NCBI GenBank assembly: GCA_030248225.1 | Contig: JASANE010028084.1 | Coordinates: forward strand, 1 to 64,000 | From: Trileptium ribeirensis | Taxonomy: Eukaryota; Nematoda; Enoplea; Enoplida; Thoracostomopsidae | Direction: 5' to 3' | DNA length: 64,000 bases | Part shown: positions 1-11,235 of the stretch, piece by piece | Position numbering within the stretch: position 1 is the stretch's first letter | How the letters are laid out: every line of letters starts with the position of its first letter | The notes under the pieces: generated by a model | Databases searched by the model: none | Seen by the model: only the letters and a program-made list of their open reading frames with translations | Told to the model about the DNA's origin: nothing | Program-made: the position numbers and the translations under genes

Positions 1-199
1 TGCTCATACAAATAATACAAAACATACACATTATAAGTATTAGTTAGCTATTTAAGATAAAACCATTGCAGCAAATATATGCCTAAATTGGTCATCAACG
101 GCATCGCAAAAGTATTTCGCGGTCGTAAAAATACTGACCGTAGTCCATGGAGGATTTGAACCAAATAACAAACGCAAAAGTAAAAAAAAGTTGAAAAAT

Positions 200-320
200 C
201 CTGAAAAAGTGCATTAGATTCCCCCAAAGAATTTGAACCCGCGACAATGAAGCTTGAGAGTCTAAAGCTGTAACCAGTCGACTACCGAAGATCTGCAACC
301 TTTGGAAACTGACATCCAAA
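200..320 (-). repeat. tRNA-Leu-like SINE head or tRNA pseudogene
   Basis: Read on the minus strand, this segment has an RNA polymerase III box A-like stretch (TAGTCGACTGG, complement of 274-284, one mismatch to TRGYNNARNNG) and a box B-like stretch (GGTTCAAATTC, complement of 229-239, one mismatch), about 45 bases apart. The part between them resembles a leucine tRNA anticodon arm. I do not see a clean acceptor stem, so a functional tRNA is unlikely. A tRNA-derived SINE head is the best reading. Confidence 0.5.
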
Positions 321-1129
321 AAACAAGGATCACATTCCACATGTTTTGATGGTTTGTCAGACTGTATACTGTAAGACATAGCACAAACCTATTGTTATCG
401 ACTTTTGTATAGGCTGTAGATTATAAGCTTTGCTTTCGACTTTTGTCAGAATTGTGCAAGAAATTTATGGTGAACCTAAGCTGAAATCCACTTCCCCAGT
501 TTTGAATATTGAGGTTTCGCATCACTTATCGCCACACGGAAGATGAGTAGAATTTTACCGATGATATTTTAATTTTTAGTATAAAATAACGGAATTGCAC
601 CGTGTTACGCTGTCACAATACCGTCATTCCGAATTTACACTTGATTTGCATATTGTGTTTTTGAAGCAGTTACATGACACTGACGATGGAAGGGAACACA
701 TTTTGGACTGCTCAGTGCTCTGAATATATCGTTTTTGGGAGGGAGCACATTTTGGGCTGCTGAATATATTGTTTTTGAAACAACAAAAAAGTTTATTAGC
801 AAACAGCATACCGATAAGGGATAACGCCATCATTGTAATCTCAAAGCTAAGGCAATAACTTACAGATTTCGACTGTACAGGTATGCTGTCTGCTAAATCA
901 GTAACAAATTACATTCATAAAATTGACATATAGGCAATTTTAAATTAAAACACAATTTAATAACCTGAAATTCAACCAAAAAGAAGCAAGGCCATTTACA
1001 TTCGGTGAAATTATAAAGCGACAAAAGATTAGTTTTGAATTTAAAGGAGTAAACGTCACTTCATATAATTAATAACGATTTCTGCTAAACTGCAAAAGGT
1101 GTTTCAGGTCAATCTTGTTTAAGGGAATA
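321..1129. other. gene-free AT-rich stretch
   Basis: No coding signal or transposon end is visible. A short imperfect direct duplication lies near 692-776 (two roughly 40-base copies, each containing GCACATTTTGG or a one-base variant, 49 bases apart). Confidence 0.4.
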
Positions 1130-2420
1130 TTGAATTTTCAGGAGTCAGCTGATGCTACGAGAGGTGTGAAACAAACAAAAGTAGATAAATTACTCCATGG
1201 ATCAATAGTTCTCACTGCAAAACTATATTTAGAACAGTTTAACTGAAACTTTGGTTTTATTGGTTTTCTTTCATGACCACGCGTATTTCTGTTGCGAGAA
1301 ATTAAGAACATGTTATTACACCTATCAATTTCTTCGTTTCGCCATTTGAATACCATATTTATGTCGTGTTATAAAAGTTCTAGTAGTTTTAAGTTGAAGT
1401 ATCTTAGACATTGTACGACATATCCAAGATAAGTAGTCGGAAGTTTTGCCTTCTGGTGAAATACGGTTCTAATTACTAAACCTTGTCTATCTCGAACAAA
1501 TATAATGGTGACTAAGCTTGGCTAGAATATTCCAACAATGGTCCAACGTATGATAAGTCCGAAATTCTCAATGAGTCACTGTATGTGAAACAAACAACCG
1601 ATATATTGATTACTCGATATGCCATTGCAACGATGACATTGCCATGCGCCTGATATTTGCGATCATTGCTGATTATGACACCCAACTCTTTACATGTTGA
1701 GGAAGCATAGGAAATTCCAATACCTTGCAAATAATATTGGAATTTGGGGTTATTTTTGCCTAAATGTAAAATATTAGAAATAGATGCTGAAATAGAAAGT
1801 TGCCAGGCATTTACCCATGGCTCTAGAGACTAAGTGCGTTTTGAAGACGAGTCGGAGCATTATGATTATCCTCGCGGCGCGACATATCAACATATAGCCT
1901 AAATATCGCCTGCGGAAAGTTTATACTTCACATCTTCAATGCAACAAGCAACGTCATTACAACGTTATCAAAAATAAAGTATGCCTTAGGCCACCACCTT
2001 GAGGCACTCCAGGGATAACCTTTTGTGAAACTGAATTATGTATTATTCAATTTACCCCTGAAAGATCTGTTGCTAAAAAAAGCGGAAATGCAAATCAAGA
2101 ATGCGCTCGTAATGCCGATACTTGAAAGATTGCGACCCTAATTTGAAATGTGAAACAGTGTCAAATGGTTTTTGTAATACCTATACATGTAATTTCAACA
2201 GATTTTCCACTGTTTAACGCATTTGACATGTCGTTTATAGATTAAAGGACATGAGTACAAGTTGATTTCTTTTAAATTAAACCTTGTTGGTTAGGATTAA
2301 TTATGCATTACAAATAAAAATTGAAAACAATTATCAATAATGGACTTCATAACTTTACAGCAATTAGAATGCAATAACATAGGTCTATAATTTGAAACAA
2401 GGCTGGCCAACTTGTTCCTG
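1130..2420 (-). pseudogene. decayed CR1-like non-LTR retrotransposon, reverse transcriptase part
   Basis: The minus strand carries ordered remnants of a non-LTR reverse transcriptase broken by stops and frameshifts. From the 5' side: an NPNQxG / KSTCT motif near 2280-2320 (RT block 2), a KPFDTVSH motif near 2150-2170 (block 3, normally AKAFDTV), GVPQGG...LFLI near 1985-2015 (block 4), an LGVIISND segment near 1680 and the LEYSSQ motif near 1515-1530 (normally RPILEYASPVW), then TRGHERK, KYSFAVRTID and VASADS between 1281 and 1138 (the conserved C-terminal tail, TRGH...F..R....WN.LP). This order is diagnostic of the CR1/L2/Jockey group. The catalytic FADD is not clear. It is a 5'-truncated dead copy with no ORF1 or endonuclease here. 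Confidence 0.85.
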
Positions 2421-3199
2421 CAGGGACTCCACGCCACTACAGTTTATTTTGCCCCAAGTGGTGGAGTCAATGCAGAAAAGGGTTGCCGCCCCGTGGTCCT
2501 GGCGTTCCTAGGCAGGACGTCCATGCGATTACGACCAACATTGCCTAGTGGATGATATAGCTCCCTCCAGTGTATGGTAGCCAGTTCATCCCGCTAAGGA
2601 GAAATGGGCCGTCCTTTTACACCAGCCAAGCTCCGGAAGGTGGTAGAGAACATGCGCTCTGCGTCAAACTAATTATTGATGTTCTACGACTCCGACGCTA
2701 ACGTGAGTAAATGAACTTTATGCTTTCGGCGTTTTCTTTCCTGGGTATATATGTGAAAAGCGTCCACGAAGATATCCTACTAAACCAACAAAATCACTGC
2801 CAGCGGTGGCGAACATTCGCCAAAAATTCTGGTGCCTGCGGTCTAGCTGCGATCGCCCTTACTGCCGATACAAACTGAAGAGGACTTAATGTTTCGTGAG
2901 ATTAATAGGTAACTGTGACCCACGTGGTTTTCCACATTCTTTTTGGCAAAAGAGAACACCGTGGAGTTTTGACCGGGGCCTAGCCCGACCACATACGCAT
3001 ATGTGAAAATCAGCGTTGACTTGTTACTTCTGAGAACCTTTAACGCTAACTTGCCTAGTCATAGGCCGCTCGTATAACTCTTACACGGTAAGCTCATATA
3101 CTCGAGCTTAAGATATAATCGTAAGTGGTCTCTAAGCACATCGCAGGACATATTACGCCAAAAGACACCGGATTGTATAACAATAGTTTACTTTTATGG
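2421..3199. other. gene-free stretch of near-balanced composition
   Basis: Base composition is more balanced than the surroundings, which often marks old mobile-element coding DNA. All six frames are broken and I recognise no motif. The segment directly follows the 5' side of the upstream RT relic and could be a decayed part of it or of another element. Confidence 0.3.
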
Positions 3200-4790
3200 C
3201 ACGTATATAAACGGGTATCGATACACAAAAAATGCATGATACAAATTATACGCATTACTTGAATCATGTTACATTATTGAATTGTACGCAAGCTAAAAGG
3301 AAGCCTAAGAAAACGGGAATGCCAATCCGGTACGCAGGTAAATCACGCCCTAACCGATTTGAATTTAGCCGATCACACATTTCGTTAGCCCTGAAGGCAA
3401 CTCGCACGAGTACTAAGACACTCAGTGTAAGTAAGCTAACATAACTATTGAAAATTTATAACGAAACTTCAGCGCGAGTTTAAGGTCCCCAAAATACTCT
3501 GAAGCACTGGACGTAGCCTTCAGTCGCAACAAGTCATAGGAAGAGACGCCATGAACTGGCGGACCAATTGTTTTGTTTGGCAGCAGCAAGAAGGATTTCT
3601 TAAACTCCACTATTCGAGCGCGCACCCGAACAATTCCCAGAACGGGAAGGGCAGCGGCCGGGACAGGAATTATTAGGATCGAAACACAACCCGAGGGAAA
3701 TATCAATAAATGGCACTGAGATTTACAATTAAGCGCGGAGATCTCCGATTAAATTTCTCCCCCGCGAAAACCCCGAAGGAATTGAGAGGATGCCCGAGAT
3801 TGCAAAAACTAGTGACACGAGCAACAATAACCATCTGACATATAGGTGCGCAAGTTCCGGGAAATAGCAATAGTTAACAGATACTACGGTCCGTGAAAAC
3901 GGGAACCCAGTACGGTTCGTACCTGTTAAAAAAATTACTCAAACTTTGGTTGGATGTCGCGAGAAGTGCAAGGCTTCGTACAAGCAAAAATGCATGTTAA
4001 CTGCGGTTACGGTGCTGGCCATGATTACCCAAGGCACCGTCCCGATTCCAAACATCAACAGTATAAGCTGCGATGAAACCCTTAGGGAACACCGAAGATC
4101 GGAGCTGTATATATATCATGTATATATCACCGTTAGCGCCGCCTGCCGCATATGAGACCGGAGAAAATAAACGCAAGAAGAAGCTCCGAGAAAACGAAGC
4201 GAACCACGACTTCAGAGAGAGAAAACCCGCACTGATGAAAGGATTAACGAGTCAGGCTCAACAGGATCTTCATTCCCCACCGACTTCGCGGTACCCGTTC
4301 TCACCACTGTGATTTCGCTAGACAGTTTAGATAGGGACAGTAAGAATCTCGTTAATCTATCCACGCTCCCGAATCATTGGCAGGTCACATTCTATACGCG
4401 GTTTTAACCAACAGACGCCGTCCAAAATACTCACAGTCAATAATGAGCACTATATTTGTTGTAATTGCACGATAGGTAAACCAAGAATAAAAACTAAAGC
4501 CAATGACTGGCGAGGATTTAGACCGCTGACTTTAAAACATTTAGTAAAATTTAACATTGATCACATTACAAATATTATAAATTTTTCGGGACACTACGAT
4601 GATAATATAAGATTAAGCACATTTGATAATAAACGTTTTGGCGGCGTGCAGTCCAGTCCGAAGCTAACCGAAATAATGAGCGCTTTGACCCTAAAGATTT
4701 TACGATTTTTTCTAATGGCGAAAACACCGGACAGTTAGACCGTAAAGTATAGGCTTTAATCGCAGTAAATGTCATAAATAACATAAGTTT
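3200..4790 (+). other. unrecognised segment with several short open frames
   Basis: The plus strand has more open frame than its neighbours. There is a basic 70-residue frame at 3232-3444 that runs into a strong donor-like GTAAGTAA at about 3427, a 69-residue frame at 3946-4155, an overlapping Lys/Arg-rich frame at 4073-4312, and a frame of 135 codons at 4331-4735 that has no ATG until near its end and is closed by TAG at 4736. I recognise no domain in any of them. They could be exons of an unknown gene or leftovers of an LTR or other retroelement polyprotein. An open frame of this size is expected once or twice by chance in a window this AT-rich, so the call is weak. Confidence 0.2.
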
Positions 4791-4819
4791 GCAGCTTTAA
4801 TTTAGAAAGCATTTATACG

Positions 4820-5840
4820 CTCTAAAAGATATTATATACGCTCTTCTACGAGCCCGAGAGTTGTTGGAACATAACGCGAACATTTCTTGAGATTCAATGG
4901 CGATTGAAAAAAAACAGGCCACAAGCCCTTAAGAACGAGTTTACTGTGGGCGCCAGATAGTTTTAGCCGAAGGCGAGACGCGCATTTTTGCGTTCTAAAA
5001 ATGTTACATACGCTCTTCTAATAGCACGAGAATTGTTGGAACATAACGCGAACTGTTCTTCAGTTTCCATGGCGATTGAAAAAAGGGGCCCATGAGCCCT
5101 TAAGAACGAGTTCACTTTGAGCGCCAGATAGATTTAACCAAAGGACAGATGCGCATTTTTGCGTTCTAAAAATATATTATACGCTCTTCTACGGCCCGAG
5201 ACATGTTGGAACATAACGCGAACTTTTCTTGAGATTCAACGGCGATTGAAAAAAGGGGCCACGATCCCTTAAGAACAGTTTACTGTGAGCGCCAGATAGA
5301 TTTAACCAAAGGCCAGAAGCGCATTTTTGCGTTCTAAAAATGTTATATACGCTCTTCTAATAGCACGAGAATTGTTGGAACATAACGCGAACTGTTCTTC
5401 AGTTTCCATGGCGATTGAAGAAAGGGGCCAAGAGCTTTTAAGAACGAGTTTACTGTGAGCGCCAGATAGATTTAACCAAAGGCCAGACGCGCATTTTTGT
5501 GTTCTAAAAATGTTATATACGCTCTTCTAATAGCACGAGAATTGTTGGAACATAACGCGAACTTTTCGTGAGATTCAATGGCGATTGAAAAAAGAGGCCA
5601 CGACCCCTTAAGAACGAGTTTACTGTGAGCGCCAGACATATTTAACCAAAGGCCAGAAGCGCATTTTTGCGTTCTAAAAATGTTATATACGCTCTTCTAC
5701 GAGCCCCAGAGTTGTTGGAACATAACGCAAAGTGTTATTCAGTTTCCATAGCGATTGAAAAAAAGAGGCCACAAGCCCTTAAGAACGAAATTACTATGAG
5801 CGTCAGATAGTTTTAACCGAAGGCCAGACACGCGATTAAC
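4820..5840. repeat. tandem array, 170-bp unit, six copies, alternating types
   Basis: The motif TACGCTCTTCTA recurs at about 4838, 5010, 5181, 5349, 5519 and 5689, giving spacings of 172, 171, 168, 170 and 170 bases. Each unit also carries GGAACATAACGC, GGCGATTGAAAAA, TTAAGAACGA and a GCGCCAGATAG-like block. Two sequence types alternate in the middle of the unit: CTTGAGATTCAA-type (copies 1, 3, 5) and CTTCAGTTTCCA-type (copies 2, 4, 6), so the array behaves as a roughly 340-bp dimer. It codes for nothing. Confidence 0.95.
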
Positions 5841-5911
5841 ATGCCGATTATTATACAATGAAACGCGGTCATAATGAATGTGCAACGCAGCCACAAGAAC
5901 GCTGCATAAAC

Positions 5912-6323
5912 CTAGAACGACACAGTTTTTTGCGAGCGTCCATGTTCAGCTCTTATGACGGCAGAATGTTGATTGCGCTCTTCCGTCAGCATTTGCCGCA
6001 TATGTGAATATCCTTGTACTCTAGCATGTCTTTTAAATGGGGCGCTTTCTGCACAACCGAGCACGCAATGGTAAGAGCCCAAAAACGAACTTTGATTTGG
6101 CGCGGCGGAGCCGTAGAGAGTTCGTCCCGATCGTTGTTCAACCTTGAGTCCCACTTGGAAAGCATATTCAACTTCCGCTGATGGATATAGATGATGACAA
6201 ATGTCAGAAACTACTGGCAAGTGTTTTCTGTTTTTAATGACTCTGTAACCAGAAAATGTTGATGCTTTGCGCCATAGTTATTCGTAGTCTCAGCTACACA
6301 CTTGAAACAAATATTTAGTTGGA
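5912..6323 (-). pseudogene. broken coding-like fragment, partly duplicated at 7213-7408
   Basis: On the minus strand, a 102-codon frame (6220-5912) and an overlapping 61-codon frame in another phase suggest one reading frame broken by a shift. Just 5' of it another frame is open through a stretch reading NNYGAKHQHFLVTES. I do not recognise the protein. The segment 6128-6323 is repeated almost exactly at 7213-7408 in the same orientation, so at least part of it belongs to a repeat or a recent duplication. A decayed DNA-transposon protein is possible but not shown. Confidence 0.3.
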
Positions 6324-6412
6324 ATAATCTCCCATAAATTTATGTCAATTTATGTTAATAATATTAATAATATAATATAATATGTGTTATTAGAATTTCC
6401 TATCAAGAACAG

Positions 6413-6619
6413 TTAAACATATATACCATATATAACTCTAAACTGACCCATCAATGTATCTTTCCTCTTACGGTTATCGGTAACCGGACCTTGTGGTAAT
6501 ATGTCAATAATCGATTGAGGTGTTGCCACAAGTCTTTTCCGATCCTTTAAATCCAATGAATGAGTAGCCTTTCTTGATCGTTTGTCAAGACCGGCAGATG
6601 ATTCAGAACTAACAGACAT
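6413..6619 (-). CDS. hypothetical 68-residue frame, possibly a first coding exon
   Basis: A minus-strand frame starts at an ATG at 6619 and runs to a stop at 6413. Its first 50 residues have a normal soluble-protein composition (Ser, Lys, Arg, Asp rich, with AGLDKRSRKATHSLDLKDRK) and the tail looks non-coding (GQFRVIYGIYV). A donor-like GTAAGA occurs after the codons for VTDN, so the frame may be a first exon of an unseen gene. No domain is recognised. It lies between the two copies of a 196-bp direct repeat. Chance occurrence is quite possible. Confidence 0.2.
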   Translation of the reverse strand: MSVSSESSAGLDKRSRKATHSLDLKDRKRLVATPQSIIDILPQGPVTDNRKRKDTLMGQFRVIYGIYV

Positions 6620-8236
6620 TTTACTTTAAAACCTGAAACTTGTAAGTGCAATTGAAAATGCAAATATTAATCCAATTTTTATGCATACATATACATTATT
6701 AGCCAATCAAACACCTCAGCACAAAACTTCATATTGAATATCCTATACTAGAATACAAACATATATCCGCATATACTCATATCCAAATTTAACCGACATA
6801 TAAATGCAACAGCACCCAGGCACATTTTATTATATATACCTAAATTGGACAAAATGTAAATGCAATATGTACCCAAATTATGATACATATACCATATATT
6901 GCTCAAACATACAACTATATATTATATATTATTGAGATTCAGCGTGCAACCTTCGCGCATATTCATGCAATACACGTTGCCCGGGTGCGCCACGTGGAGG
7001 CATCTCATGCACCCATATTAGCTAAATTCAAAGGAATACCTTAAGATAAAAGCCTTATTTATTAATTTAATGCGTCAATTAATTTAAATTTCGTAAAATA
7101 TCTTAAAAATTCTGAGTATAATTTATAATATTTATAATATAATACATTTAATATTATATTAATAATTATAATAAGCCAATAATGTTAATGAGAAAATTAA
7201 AAATTATCCCGATCCTCCCGATCGTTGTTCAACCTTGAGTCCCACTTGGAAAGCATATTCAACTTCCGCTGATGGATCCAGATGATGACAAATGTCAGAA
7301 ACTACTGGCAAGTGTTTTCTGTTTTTAATGACTCTGTAACCAGAAAATGTTGATGCTTTGCGCCATAGTTATTCGTAGTCTCAGCTACACACTTGAAACA
7401 AATATTTATTCCAAGTGAAATGTTTCTGGATTAAAATAAAACTTACAATGATAGTTTAATAGATAGCTTAAATTTAGAATCCGTAGTTGTTACTGCAATG
7501 CAACTTGGGATTTCGCTATCTCCGTAAGTATCATCAATTTGATAGATTAGCAAGCACGCCTTTTATTTTGTATTGCAAGGCTTAATCTGTATATATTGCT
7601 ATGTCGTTGAGGATGGCCGTGGATTTGGCTAGGTTGTGGCACAGTACATAATATGTAATAGAGCACATATATAATGTATACCGATTTCATGTACATTACA
7701 CAGGTAATTGCCTAATTATCTATACACTCGGTCAGAACATATTTATATATTCATCGTATAAATATATACAACATATTTATATGTGTATCACAGACCACAT
7801 TTCATAAACTGTATTCTATACAGCATACAATAAACCGAAAGACAAACATTAGTGCTGTGCGGCAAGAAAAACCAAGCATCGGTCAGAATATGCCGCAGTT
7901 TTGCTCTATATTCATTTTGGTGCAATTAATTTTGCATCAAAACACGTGGTCTGATTAACTACTAGAATCCAACCAGTCAGCTAAAAATTGATTAAACGAG
8001 TGCCACTCTATTTATTGGGCCAAATAATTGCAATTATTCTCTTATCAATTAATTGTTTTACACTCTCTGGTTTAAATTATGTCAAAGCAAAAATGAATAC
8101 AGAGCAAAAATGAATATAGAGCAAAATTTTTGTACACTCTCTGGTTTAAATTATTTGAAAGCAAAAATTGCGAAGTCATATTTCTATCTTGTGACGAATA
8201 AATGAGTGACTCGTTTTATTACATATCTAGGCGTTA
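6620..8236. other. AT-rich stretch without genes
   Basis: Apart from the repeat copy at 7213-7408 this stretch holds AT-rich low-complexity DNA, notably 6840-6930 and 7085-7190 (many TATAT/ATAAT runs). No coding motif, transposon end or RNA gene was found. Confidence 0.4.
7213..7408. repeat. second copy of a 196-bp direct repeat (first at 6128-6323)
   Basis: This segment matches 6128-6323 in the same orientation with only about two base differences, 1.085 kb downstream. The sequence on both sides differs. Such high identity against otherwise decayed DNA means a recent duplication, a gene-conversion event, or a young repeat family. Confidence 0.85.
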
Positions 8237-8443
8237 TGGTCCACGTCACCTTTAGGGACCGGACGTTATAACGTTAGAAAAAGAACAGTTTAGAGTGAGG
8301 GGTTCGGGAGCGGCAGCCCCCGACTTAGGCTCAGGCTTAGTACATAGCTCATATACGGACCTTAGCTTAGCCTAAGACTACGGCTTAGGCTTAGTATATC
8401 GAGAACGGCATAGCATGCGTTTCACTTCCGCCCCTAAAAGTTA
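8237..8443 (+). repeat. dispersed repeat with TTAGGCTTAGTA motifs, copy 1
   Basis: About 205 bases share a common plan with two reverse-oriented copies at 48637-48788 and 48932-49130: a CTTTAGGG-like start, ACGTTATAACGTTA, AAAAAGAACAG, a GGGGTTCGGGAGCGG block, several CTTAGGCTTAGTA-like motifs, and an end reading GCGTTTCACTTCC. I could not assign it to a known class and saw no clear terminal repeats or target duplication. Confidence 0.75.
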
Positions 8444-10867
8444 CATTTCCCGGCGTTAGCATCTTACAGTCAGTTTTTGTTTTCTGCTTTTTGTGTTAAA
8501 ATAAGATTAGTTGAAATCTAATTTTCACAGTAGCGGGGATTCGCCGAAAATTTTTTATGCATATATATTTGTGTGCGCATTTGTGAGGATATATTTCATT
8601 TTGTGAAAGTTTAAATCATAAATAGTTGATCTTATAAAAACTAAACGCGAGATCTCTAAAGAAACGTGACAAAATATTTTTATGACAGTATGGGGAAACA
8701 CGTTTTTAAGGTAATGATGCTGGGTATCAATATCATGTCAAAGAAATTAATAAAATTAAAATTAATAGTGCTGAACACAAGAGTGGGTATTTGAAAAGAA
8801 TTGGAATTATTCGTTCATTTTTCGATAGCCATGAACGATATATCATCGAAAAAGTTTAAGACGGTAAACATTGTTTTCATTTTTGATTGAAAATTTTCAT
8901 CACTGATCAAAGGAGTATAGAGATGATTACATCAAATTTTTTGATCTTTTTCGTGTAGTTCTACTCTATTAACCAGGGCAGATTCTTGAATTTATAGATG
9001 ACCCTATGCTTACAATTGTAATTCAAGTCACCAGCATGTAATTTTTTAAAAATCAACTTTGCAGAATGAATTTGTTTTATTGTGGTGATTGCACATAACT
9101 TTCTGCATATTAAATATTTGCAAGTATTGTGTACTGTATGCATGTGAAAATAAAAATAGTGACAAAATCGGATATTATTTGCAATAAAATGCAGTCATTT
9201 AATAATTCGCTTTATATAATTAAAAAATGGTACAGCCTGCGATTTTTTTGCAATTCTACCTTGTTTATTAACGCCAGATACTGGAACGATATGTTGAAGT
9301 TTATTTTTACAGTCTGACCTCAACATCGTCGAGAATAGAAAAGTTTCTACATGTGTGAATTGTGTCACTTTATCCTGATGAGTCTTACTATTTAATAGTA
9401 TAAATGATGATTTTTTTTCAGTTTTTACTAGTTTTCAAAACTATTAATAAATTTCAGTTTGCTAAAATAACACGTAGTTTGACAGTTTTTTGAAAATATT
9501 TATTCGACTAGACTTATTTTGGTTGATTTCCTGGTGTAAACAGAGATTACGGATAATTCAATACATATTAGAATCAAGTTTACATATGCAAAGCTCGAAA
9601 CAAATTAAATTACGGGACATGTGTCGACCCTGAATCTCAATGAACGTCCTCGTTTTATTGTAAACAGGCTTTAATTCCAAATTTATAAATTTGAATTTAG
9701 GTATGGATTTTAGTAACTATGTTTCCCAGTTTCGTGTTTCAAATTTCGTGGCGATATGTTCTCTGAATCATCCAGACGGGCTACTGCCCTACTGCGAAAA
9801 TATAAAGACCACAACATATTTTTTTCAGTTTTTAGAACCTCAGTTTCATATAATCAGCGAATTAGGCGATCAATCGAACCCCCTAGAATGCCTTGCTATA
9901 ATCAAGCTAACAAAACAATAACACTCTACTATTGAATTGCCATGTACTATAGCATAACTATAAATAATAAACGAAAATCCATGCATTTTCGGTGCCTCCG
10001 TGGCGCACGATTCTGCTCCTTTGATTTCAAGATTTGTTTGACACTTATATTTTCATTTGGGCTGCAACGTACCCCCATTCCCGTGTCCCTCTTAGAATCC
10101 TTGAAGCCAAAAATTTCTCAATATGAAAGATTTAACTATCGCATGGCTTCGTCAACTACAGTTATTTGATTTATAGATTAAGTAAATTTTGGCGGCATTT
10201 GACAAAACTCGCTGATGCGCTTCAAAGAATATCTAGTTTAGTCATAAATAATGACAAAATTTATCGAATTTTGGGTTACCAATGGCATCCCTTAATACCA
10301 AAAATTTCGAAAAAATTTTCCCCGATAATCTTTCAATCAGCATTGTCGAGCTGAGAGAAGTCGCAAAATCAGAGGCATTCGTCCATGAGTTAACGCCTTA
10401 GGCTTAAGCTATGGCATTAGCTTAACATTTAGACATGTGTTTTCACAATAAATGGAAAAAGAACTCCTTAATCCGTAAGTAGATTCAACTGAATATGCAA
10501 CTTAGCTTGTCAATGCGGTGCCAATGATATATAAAATTATACATTTGTCGCGTAAGCGCAGTTAGGATTTTGAGCTATGTGGGTCAAATTGTGCTTTACC
10601 TGTACTTTGTAAGTCAACAGTCTGAAATGCATCTAAAAACAAAAAGCCATTTTGCTGTTACGCAATTACTATCAATTTTGGATTAAATTAGCGCCATTTT
10701 ATCCTAACTCTGATGAGCAAACTGAATTAGGCGATACATATATCGTTGTGCGTTGGATATGTATCGCAGCGTGCTTAATGGGTCGCAAAATCTGAAATAT
10801 CGATAAATATCCAAAAGCAGTCCCAAAAGCTGTACAAAAGAGTTACCAAGCACGCACGATTGCATTA
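8444..10867. other. gene-free AT-rich stretch
   Basis: Several 60-76 codon frames exist (for example plus strand 9691-9921 and 9942-10169) but none has a recognisable motif or a composition unlike chance for AT-rich DNA. No repeat ends were found. Confidence 0.4.
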
Positions 10868-10875
10868 ATACCACT

Positions 10876-11227
10876 AAGAGTGCATCAGGGAAGAGTATGA
10901 CACTTCCCTGCACTCACATGTTAGCCCGTGTTTGATAATACAGGCGTTTTTGGCCTGACCCACCGTTTCTGGAAGGGATAGTTCGAATCCCCCAGTTTTT
11001 TGGGGGGAGCTTGGTCGGACCTCTCCCGCAATTTCTGGAGGGGTCGGTTTATACGCAGCTGCTGGTTCAACCACCCTCCTTTGGGGCGTCCGACCGAGCC
11101 CCTCCAAAAACTGTGGGGGTTCGAGCTAGTTCCCCCCATAAACTGGGCGGGTCGAGCCGAAAACGCCCGTATCATCAAACATATGTGAGCGCTGGGAAGT
11201 GTCATACTTTTTCCTAATGCACTCTTG
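10876..11227. mobile_element. hAT-like foldback MITE, copy A
   Basis: The 352-bp element is an almost complete inverted repeat. The left end (AAGAGTGCATCAGGG, then GAGTATGACACTTCCC) pairs with the right end (complement CAAGAGTGCATTAGG, then AGTATGACACTTCCC), and the pairing continues inward through GTTTGATAATACAGGCGTTT. The core is a series of small hairpins made of C-runs, an AGTTTTTT or AATTTCT spacer, and G-runs. Flanking 8-mers ATACCACT (10868-10875) and ATACTACC (11228-11235) match at 6 of 8 positions. An 8-bp duplication is the hAT signature, and copy B at 51004 has a perfect one. No transposase is present. Short frames inside it are artefacts. Confidence 0.85.
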
Positions 11228-11235
11228 ATACTACC

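Noticed and set aside
8237..8443. Interstitial telomere repeat
   Set aside because: TTAGGC words are irregular and embedded in a dispersed repeat, not a tandem hexamer array.
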